Assembly (NCBI GenBank): GCA_900320465.1
Contig: ONSQ01000019.1
Location: 1 to 42,911, forward strand
DNA length: 42,911 bases
Source of the DNA: an uncultured Eubacteriales bacterium
GTDB taxonomy: Bacteria; Bacillota; Clostridia; Oscillospirales; Oscillospiraceae
Reading direction: 5' to 3'
The notes beneath the pieces were generated by a model. The model searched no databases. It saw nothing but the letters and a program-made list of their open reading frames with translations, and was not told the DNA's origin. Positions 31,128 to 41,300 of the stretch are shown here, piece by piece. How positions within the stretch are numbered: the stretch's first letter is position 1; each line of letters starts with the position of its first letter. Position numbers and translations under genes: made by a program.

Positions 31128-31157
31128 TTGTATATCCTCCTATTTACACGTCAGCCC

Positions 31158-31355
31158 TTATTTGTAAGGGATCATTTTCTTAATGGTGGCGGCGTTGGTC
31201 ACGTCGGCGTAGGTCTCACTGCGCAGACGACGGCAGCGCTTGGTGTCTTTCTTGGTGAGGATATGGCTCTTGTAAGCGTGGGCACGCTTTACCTTACCGG
31301 TCTTGGTGAGATTAAATCTCTTCTTGGCACCGCTGTGGGTTTTCAGTTTAGGCAT
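31158..31355 (-). CDS. rpmI: 50S ribosomal protein L35
   Basis: A 65-residue basic protein starting [21 protein letters not shown] and containing [15 protein letters not shown], typical of L35, which binds the large subunit. RBS AGGAGAAAG. It lies 30 bp upstream of rplT and 56 bp after infC. Confidence 0.98.
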   Translation of the reverse strand: MPKLKTHSGAKKRFNLTKTGKVKRAHAYKSHILTKKDTKRCRRLRSETYADVTNAATIKKMIPYK

Positions 31356-31411
31356 GATTCTTTCTCCTTTTCTGATTCAAACAGGCATGATCTGCTGTTT
31401 TCCGTAGTGAC

Positions 31412-32008
<597 letters not shown>

Positions 32009-32175
32009 TGTAGCCCACCTCCATAAAGCGGCATGAATAAAAAAGAACGGATGCACAGCATCCGCACCTCAACACAGCATACGCCCCCCTCGGGAGCCTT
32101 ATGCAATATTGACCGCGCCTGGCCAGTTGCCGGCGGGTGAGGCGGCGGATCGCCGTACCTGCTTTGTTTTAAGCT
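32009..32175 (-). promoter_or_regulatory. infC operon leader, L20-type attenuator
   Basis: About 170 bp of untranslated RNA lies between the promoter and infC. At 32048-32064 a stem CGGATGC-ACA-GCATCCG is followed on the minus strand by TTCTTTTTT, a good intrinsic terminator 28 bp before infC. A second GC stem lies just upstream (GGCTCCCGAGGG region, 32080-32098). This layout fits the Firmicute L20 leader, where L20 protein favours the terminator. Assignment to the Rfam family was not tested. Confidence 0.65.
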
Positions 32176-32180
32176 CTGTA

Positions 32181-32209
32181 ATTATATCCGCTGCAGGGCC
32201 TCCTGTCAA
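32181..32209 (-). promoter_or_regulatory. Consensus promoter of infC-rpmI-rplT
   Basis: On the minus strand TTGACA (32204-32209) and TATAAT (32181-32186) are perfect and 17 bp apart, as expected for a ribosomal protein operon. Confidence 0.9.
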
Positions 32210-32231
32210 GAGTTTTTTTGTGATCTTTCGA

Positions 32232-32289
32232 GCAAAAAAGCAGAAAGAACACCCCGTCTGTCCGGCCGCATGGCCGGGCAAACGGGGTG
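32232..32289 (-). terminator. Terminator of the giant surface-protein gene
   Basis: An 8-bp outer stem (CACCCCGT / ACGGGGTG) encloses a second stem (CCGGCC / GGCCGG). T-rich sequence (TTCTTTCTGC then six T) follows on the minus strand. It separates the giant gene from the infC promoter. Confidence 0.75.
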
Positions 32290-32318
32290 AGCTGTTATTG
32301 GGTTTTACTTGTCCTGCT

Positions 32319-35300
32319 TCAGTCGGCGTCCCCGGCCGTCAGCAGGAGCACGGCCAGTGCGATCGCGCCATCGCCCGTGGCGCTGCCGTCGGTGTGCAGG
32401 CGCGCAAGCTCGATGCCGTCCAGCATCACCGCGGCGATCTCGCCCTCCGCCTCGGGATCCAGTGAGAAATCGTAGGTGCCAAGAGCGCCAAGCTGCGTCA
32501 GATCGATCACCAACGCCCGGTCGCCCACACGGAACACCAGGAAGCGGATGCCGGTCTCGAGCAGCGCGCGTCTGGTTTGAGCCGTCAGACGCAGGTAGCG
32601 GAAGCTCTTCGCCACGCCGCTGCCGCTGTCGTCCAGAGCGATGACGCCCAGGATACGGCCGTCGTTCAGTCTTTCGATGCCCTTGCCCGCGAGCTTCACG
32701 CCCAGGCCGCCGACGCTGCGCAGCGTAACGGCGCCGTCGGCGCTCTTTTCGCGCACAAGCTCAGTCAGCAGGGCGGGAGCCTCGCTCCAGTCACGGTGGA
32801 AGACGATGGTACCCAGTGCGCTCCAGTCGTCGTTCTCGCCCAGCTTGTTCTGGTTTCGGCCATTGCCAGTGCCGTCGTCGTCACCGCCGGGCTTCTTGTA
32901 CAGGTTGATGACATAGGCGTCGTCGGTGTGGTTGTTGACGATCAGATCGCCGGGGATGTACACGTACAGCGGCTTATCCTCTTCGGCGATGCCGCCCGTG
33001 GTATCCAGCGTCAGATTGTCGCTGATGACGTTGATGGGCTCGTCGCCGGCGTAAATCTCGCCGTCGACACTGACGGTCACGTCGTCGCCGGTGATCTTGT
33101 CGATGGTGATGTCGTGGATCGCATGGACGTCCACATTGTCGCCGTCGATGTTGATCTCGTCCACGGCCAGCTCCAGCGGATCGCCGCTGTCGCCCACGTT
33201 GCCGTCGGCGCTGATATCAGCCGTTCCGGCCGTGATATTGGCGGTGCCGGGTGCGGCGTCGCCGCCGTGGAGGTCGCCCTCCACATCCAGGGTCAGATCG
33301 CCGCCCACGGACAGGTCGTCCACGGTCAGATCGCCGTGGTTCACCAGATCCGCGTCGCCGCCGATGGTGCCGGAGAGCTTGTCCACATCGGTTTCGATGG
33401 GCTTGTCGGCGCTGCCCACGTCGCCGGAGGCGTTGATCTCGGCGCTGCCGCCGGTGATCACATCGTCGGATTCCAGATCGCCCAGCACGCTGATCTGCAC
33501 GTCGCGGTTGGGATCGGCGTTATCGCCGGCGTCCAGATCACCGATGTGCAGGTCGCCCTGGTTGGCGATGGCCACGTCGCCGGGGGCGTCGAGGATCAGT
33601 TCACCGCCGACGGCGGTATCCAGCGGATCGCCCACCGTGCCCACATCGCCGCCGGAGTGGATCGTCAGATCCCCTGTTGTCTCCACGGTGGGATCGGAAG
33701 CATCGGCGTTATTTGCCGCGCTCTCGGCCGCGGATTTCGCAGCATCGGCCGCGGTCTGGGCAGCAGCGGCGTCGGCTGCCGCAGTGTTGGCGTCGGCGCG
33801 GGCGCTGGCAGCATCGGCCTCCTTGCCGGTGGCCACAGCGTCCTTGTCGTTTGCGATGGTCTGGAGCGCCGCTGCCTCCGCCGCGGCCTTGTCGGCCTCG
33901 GCACGGAGCGCGTCAGCCTCGGCCTTGGCCTCGGCGGCCGCCTGCTCCTTCTCGGCAAGCTTCTGTTCCAGCACTTCCTTCTGGTTCTCGAGCACTTCGA
34001 TCTGCTGCTGTTTCTCTTCCTCGGTCAGACCGGTGTCGGCCTTGACCACATCGATCTGATGGTCGATGGCGGCGATATCGTCGCGCACATCCTGCGCATC
34101 CTGCGCAGCCTGTGTTGCGGCGGTCTCGGCCGCGGTGGCGATGCTGTCCTTGGCCGCGGCCTCGGCAGCTGCGGCGGCCGCATCGGCGGCTGCGGCGTTG
34201 GCGTCGGCGCGGGCCTGGGCAGCCTCATCCTCCAGACGCGCGGCGTGCTTGTCCAGCACGTCGGCCTCGTCGGCTGCCGCGTCGGCCAGATTCTGGGCGT
34301 CGCTGGCGGCCTTGGCCGCGTCGGCGGCATCCTGGACCGGGCTGCCGGTATTGGCGTCGGTCACGCTGCCGGGCGCGGTGATTTCGGCGTCGCCCTCGGT
34401 GGCGGTGATCTCGGACAGGGCCAGATCGCCGCTCTGCTCTTCCACGAAGACCTCCGCGCCGGTGGCGCCCAGAGCGCCGCTGCCGCTGGTGCCGGAGGCG
34501 GTATCCACCTGGACAGGCTTATCCGCGCTGCCCACGCTGCCGTCGCCGTCGTGGTCGGTGTCGGCGTTCACGTTCACATTGTCGCCCTGGAAGAGGGCGC
34601 CGTCGCTGGTGTTCACGTCGCCGTCGGCGTTGACGGTGGCGGTGCCGCCGGCCGTGACGTTGGTGTGATCCACGTCGCCGCGCGTCTCGTCGGTGCCGCC
34701 GCTGTGGGCGGTGACGGTGGCGTTCTCGCCCGCGCTGACATTGGTATCGGTCACATTGCCGCCGTTGGCGGTGGCGGAGGCGCTGCCGCTTCCGTTGTGG
34801 TCGTCGTCGGCGGTCACATTCGTATCGCGGATCTCGCCGCCCGCCGTGACGTCGGCGCTGCCGCCGGCGCTCACCACGCTGGGCTTGACGGTTTCGTTAC
34901 CGTCGGAGTCGGTCTCGGTGCTGCCGGTGAGGTTGCCGGAGACGTTCACCGTGGCATCGCCGCCGGCGGTGGCCTCCTGGATCACCATGTCGCCGGTGCC
35001 GTGGGCGGCGTTGGAGGTGTTGTCCAGCGCCAGATCCTGGTCGCTGTGCACGTTCACGATGCCGTCCTGGGTATCCGCCGTGATGGCCAGATCCTCGTTG
35101 GAGGTCACATGGATGTCGTCCTTGTCGTCGACGGTCATATGGCCGCCCACGTTCACATCAATGGGATCGTCGGCCGTACCCACCTGGCCGTTGGGGGCGT
35201 TGACAGTGGTGTCGCCGCCGGAGGTGATATTCTCCACGTCGGCAGCCTTCTCGGCGTCACTGCGGACGTCGGTCACGTCACCGTCGGTGTTGAGGATCAC

Positions 35301-38300
35301 ATCGCCGCCGGGGGCGCTGATCACGCCGACGCCGGTGCCGCCCTCGATCTCGGTGAGGGCGATATCGCCGGTATCCGCCGTGGCGTCCAGGCGCATGGTG
35401 GCGTCTTCCACGTCCTTGCGGATCCAGTCGAAGCTGACCGCGGTATCCATGACCCAGTTGCCGTTCTCGTCGCGGCGGACGGTGCCGGTCTGCTCGCCGG
35501 AGGGCGTCTCGTCGCGGACCTGGACGGCCACGGTGGGCTGGTTGTCGCGCTGCTGCAGCTTCAGCGGGTCGCTCTCGGTGCCGATGCTGCCGGAGGCGTG
35601 CAGGTCGATGTTCGCGCCAAGGATATTCTGCTCCTGATCACCGCCGGCGAGGATGCTGCCATCCTGCACGTCGATCTTCACATCGCCGCGCTCGGATTCG
35701 ATGAGCTCGACGATGAGATCACTGGTGCCGGTGACGGTGATATCAATGGAGCCGTCGTTGTAAAGGTTCGTATTGCCGGTGCTCTGGCCGATCTCCACAT
35801 GGATGGGCTTGCTCTCGGGATCGGTGTAGCCGCCGGAGGCCTCGGGAGGCATCTCGGAATCCAGCAGTGCCTGGTGCTTGAGCGCTTCCTTCTCCTCGTC
35901 GGTAAGCAGCTCGCCCACCAGTCCGACCAGGTCGCTGAAGGGCTGCTCGGTGCTGCCATCGGCGGTCTGGATCTCCAGCAGCGCGCTCAGCAGGGCCTGC
36001 TTTTCGCCGTCGTCGGTGCTGGTCTTGAGCGCGGAGAGCAGCTCCGCGGCGCCGTTGAGGTCGCCGTGTTCGTCCGGGGTGGAGAGGATGGCGGCCATCT
36101 GGGCGTTGCGCCAGTCCTGCTCGCCGCCCGGGGCGGGCGTAAAGCCGGTGAGCAGAGCGGAGATCTCGTCGTCGGTGAGGGTCTCGCCCGCATCGATGCG
36201 CGCAGCCAGCTCCTCATAGCCGGGATTGTTCCGGATGATCCAGTCGGCGATGGCGCGGTCGGTATCGCTGACGGGCTTTTCAGTAGAGCGCATGCCCTCC
36301 AGCGTCCTGGTCACGGTGTCGTCGCTGATGGCGGAGAGGATGGTCTCATTGGCGTGCTCGTCGCCGATCAGAGCCTTGACCGCGTCCTCGTCCAGACCGT
36401 CGGCCCAGTCGCTTCCCTTGCGGTCCACGATGGCGGCGGCGATCTCGTCGCTGGTCTGGAAGGGCAGCTCACTCGCGTGCTTTTCGTCGCGGATGTGAGC
36501 GAGCAGATCGCCGGTCACATCCTCGCCGGTGCCCACCTCGACGCCGCTGTATTCGTTCTCCTGCGGGTTGTCGGGGTGCGCCACAGGCTTGATGAGGTCA
36601 TAGCACAGGTCGTCCGCCGTGATGCGCACGTCGCGGACCTCGCCCTCGCGCTCCACACGCGGGAAGAGCGTAAGAGAATCCACGTACATGTCGCCCACCG
36701 TGGGGACATACAGGGTCACGGCCTCGGGGATATCCACGATGAGGCGGTTGTCCTCCTCGCCCAGCTGGCCGGCAGCGGACAGGGAGATGTGGGAGGTGGC
36801 GTCGGTGTCGTCCTGGTCCACCTGGATGAAGTTGCGCTGGCCGTATTCGCCGCACAGCGTGCCGCCGCCCTCGCGCATGCCCAGCGTGTCGCCGGCCGTG
36901 AGGTTCAGCTCGCTTCTGCGGACGATGGCGTTGTCGAAGCGCAGATCCTCGCCCGCGGTGATGGTCACGGTGCCGTCCACGCAGCGGATCTGGTACAGAT
37001 CCACATCCTTGGCCGCGCTGATGTTGACGGTGCTGCCGTCGGTGACGCCCAGGTTTTCGCCGTGGAAGTCACCCTCGCTGCTGACGACGTTGAGCTTGCT
37101 GTTGTCGGTGACGGAGGTGTCGCCCAGGCTGACGTCTCCCCTGCCCTCAATGGTCAGGGAGCTGTCGCCGTCCACGGTCACCTTCGTGAAGCTGATGTTG
37201 CCATCCGACGGGGCCGTGTCGTGGTCGCGCTCGGTGTTGTGGGGCGGATCGTCGTCGCGGTCGGTAAAGAAGATGCCGTTGCCGCCGTTGATGACGGTCA
37301 CGCTGCCGCCCTCGATGCTGCCGTCGCCGGTGACCAGCTGGAGGATCGCGTCGTCCAGGATGATGGGAGCGAGAACCACGTCGTTCTCGGGAATGTAGAT
37401 GTAGGTGTCGTTCTTGACGATCTTCTCGCCGTCGGTGGTCTCGAAGCTGACCGTACCGCCGTGGGTGTCGATCTCGATATCGTTGTCCGGCTTGCCGATG
37501 CTGCCCTCGCCGCCGTCGGTGACGAAGGTGATGCTGCCGGGATGGCCGTCGCTGCCGGCGTTGATATCGATGCCGTCGCTGCCGCTGGGGTCGTTGTCGG
37601 TCAGATGCGCGTCGGGATCCAGGATCGTAATGACCACTTCCTCCGCCGCCGAAACGCTGGTGAGCAGGTAATCCACACCCGGCGTCTCGGTCATCACATG
37701 GGCCGGGGTGCGGTCGTCCAGACGCTCCACCGTGCCGTCGGAGCCGGCGCGGACGTAACCGGCCAGCTCGCCGCCCTGGAAGACGGGGATCGTGTAATAC
37801 AGGATGCCGTCCGGGCTGCTGGTGATGGTGAGGAAGGGGATGTCGTACTGCATCACGGCGGCTACCACCGTGTCGGCGCCGTCGTGGGTCAGCACCGCGG
37901 GGGTGATGACGGCGTTCGCGCCGTTGCTGTCGATGTAGGGATAGTTGCCAAAGCCGTTGAGCACGTCGGCCGGGTCAATGGCGGTCCAGTTGGTCTCGCC
38001 GTCGGCGCAGAAGTAGTACCGGCCGGTGACGTCGGTGGCCACATGATCGCTGAGCTGCTCCTTATAGACCTTGCCGCCGGCGCGCAGCACTACGTGGGGA
38101 TCGTTTTCCTGCGTCACGCCCACGGTGCCCATGTGGCTGAGGATCGTGTTGTCGGAGGTGTAGGTCTCGCCGTCATAGATGGCGGAGAAGCTGCCGTTGA
38201 TGCTCAGCACTCTGCCGTCGCCCGTCAGATACAGGGTATCGTAGATCTGGTAGGCCAGACCCTCGTACTGGCTGGTGGAAACCTGCTGCGGACGCGCATA

Positions 38301-41300
38301 CAGGGTATCCAGGACCGGGCCTTCCACGCTGAGCATGGCTCCCCTGCCGTCCTCGGGCGCGCCGCCCACACGGAACACCAGGCGGGACGACTCGATATCC
38401 GAAGCGGTGGCATACTCGTGCGCGTCGTTGATGTTGTACTCGGCCACGATGCCGGAGGCGGTGGTCACGCGGCGTCTGCCGCGGTCCTCGAAGCCCTCGA
38501 CGGCGGTGGCGCCGGAGCGGACGAGCTCATAGCTTTCGGTGGAGGCGTTGTAGCGGACCACGTCGGCGCTGTGGCTGCGGTCGTAGCTGTCGGGGTTGGC
38601 GGGATCCAGCGTGCCCTCGTCGCCCTTGGCCACACGGACGATGATGTTGCAGCACGGGCTGCTTTCTTCGTCGCCTGCGCCGGGGATGGAATAGCTGGCG
38701 GTGTAGTAGACGTAGTCGCTGTCCTCGCCCAGACGGTTGGAGGCAGTCCAGGTGAAGGTCACGTTCTGGGCCGAGCCGTTGATGATCGCCTCGTGCTCGA
38801 TGCTCCACAGGCCGGTGGCGTCGGGCACGATCTCCTGGCTGACGACGGCGTCCTGCTCGTGGGTGGAGGTGTTGTAGAGGTAACTCTCGCCGCCCTCCTG
38901 CCGCAGCTCCAGATTGGGTGTATCGGTGGAGCAGGCAAGGCCGGTGGCGTCGTATTCGCCGGTGAGGGAGGCGGACACCTCCGTCAGATCCGTGAAGTGA
39001 ACGAGCAGCTCATAGCTGTAGAGTGTGGTATTGAGGACGTAATAGCTCTCGCCGTCCTTCATGGCAAGCGCATAGCTCACGCCGTCCGGGCCATTGGCCG
39101 GGATTCTCGGATATGCGTCCGCGTTGCCGACCGAAAGGATCTGTCTGGCGCTGGTAAGGACACTGGCCTCCTCGGAGTAGGACCAGATCTTGCCCTGCAT
39201 TTTCTGCCAGAAGACGTCGGCGGGATTGGTCGGATCAAACTCGTGGCCCAGCTCCCAGGGTACGGTGAACATGCCGTTGCTGAGGTTGATAACGTACAGC
39301 GCATGCGATTCGTCCAGGACGTCGGGAACGATATACCAGATACTTGGATCGACAAAGGACTGCTCCAGTGTGGTGAGATAGATCCTCGGAACATCGTCAT
39401 TCAGGATATAGACCTGGATACCGCTGCCAAGGAAGTCGTCGACGATGAATTCGTGGCCGCCGTGCGCAACCGGGGTCTCATTATCGACCAGATAGTAGCT
39501 CTTGCCGTTGACGGTAACGGTCCCGATCGGCACCATATGGGAAGATTCTCCGCTTCCCTCCGAATAATTGTACAGAAAATCTTCCACGGTGTCACCGCTG
39601 TACTGCGTTGCGGTGGAATCCATGGCAAAGAGCCGCACACTGTTGGTCTCGGTATCGTGTACCACCAGGTAGCAAACCTCGCCGGCGCTGATCTTCTCCA
39701 CGCTGGGACGAAGCTCGCTGAAGTAGTAGTACTTGAAACGAGTCCGCGGGAAGCCCATATAGCCGTTGTACTGGTCGTTCGCGGCAAGCTGTTTGAGCGT
39801 CATCTCGCGCTCGGTTGCGCTGTTGAGCGTCAGCGAACCGTCGGCGTTCTCGGTGTAGTCGGACTGGACCACGCGAATGGTGATGGCGCCGCTGCGCAGA
39901 TCCGCCAGGAAACGGTCGCCCAGCAGAGCGCTGAGCAGCACCTCGTAGGCTGTGCCGTCCTGGACGTTGATCTCGCCGGTCTGCAGGTCGATGTCGATGC
40001 CCTCGGTGAGGCGGACGTGATTGGCGTCGACGAACTCATAATCGCCCACGTCCAAGGTGGTCCCGTTCTCCTCGACGCGGATCACGTTCCCCTGCGCGTC
40101 GATATACAGCACCACGCCGTTGGGCAGCAGGTAGGTGTAGGCACCGCTCATGGGATCGTAATGCTGGACATACCGGCTGAGCAGATCCATGCCGTCCAGC
40201 TCCGCGTTAGCGGTGAGCGTGGTCAGCTCGGTGGAAGCGTAGATATAGCTGACAGTGTCGGGAACGGGGATCGCCACCGTGACGGTATCGAGCTTGATAT
40301 AGAGGCGCGCAGCCACATCCAGCGTCAGGTACACGCTGCCCTCGGTGCTCACTACCTCGTGGATATCCACGCGGCTGTCGTCGGGCGAGCTGTCGCCCAT
40401 GGCGCCGTTGGCCGGCATGGAGGCGGCGGGAACGACCTCGGCGATCAGCGGCTTGATATACAGGTGGATGTCGCCGGAGGCGCCCACGTTCACCAGACCG
40501 TCCAGCACCTGGTCGGCCTCGTCGCGGTTGGCGAACACATAGGCCTTCAGATCCTGATCCGCGGTACCGACGGAGCCGGCGTTGACGATGCTGAGCGTGT
40601 GGGCCCAGATGGGCGCCACCTGGCCGCCGGTCACGTCCCCGGCTTCACCGGCCAGGTTCACGTCGACCACATAGTCGCAGCCCGTCAAAGCGCCGCCCGT
40701 CTCGCCGATCCAGCGGAACTCCACGCTGCCGTTGTAGAAGGGCAGGAAGCCCTGCACGGCCACGTCGCCGTCCAGCCAGTTCTCCACCAGGAAGTCGGAG
40801 CCGGCGGGATGCTTGCGCAGATCCACCGCGGTGGGCGCCGCGTCGCGCGTGATGACGCGCGGCATGATGTAGCCCGTGTTCTGAGGCGTCACGGAGGAGA
40901 GGATGATGTTCTTGTCCGTGCGGTTGGTAAAGGTCACGGCCGGGATCCACGCCTGGTCATAAACCGTCAGGGCGCCGATCTTGGTGCAGTCGCCCAGGAA
41001 AGCGTAGCCGGGCAGCTGGTTGACGATGGGGGCAAAGCTGATGTCGTCGCCCGCAACCGTCCAGATGACAGCCTCTCTCTTCACGCCGACCTGGCGGATG
41101 AGCAGCTGGCCGTGGTAGATGGAGATATCGAAGTGGATGCCCGCGGCCGCGTCGCCCAGATAGAGGATGGTGCCGTCGGCGATCTCGGCGCTGCGGCGGA
41201 TGTCGTCGGTGCCTCCGTCGCTGGTATGCTTGCGGATGAAGCCGCCGGTGTGCTCGCTCATGGCGATGCGCGCGCCGGGGATCTCATACGCGGTGACCGT

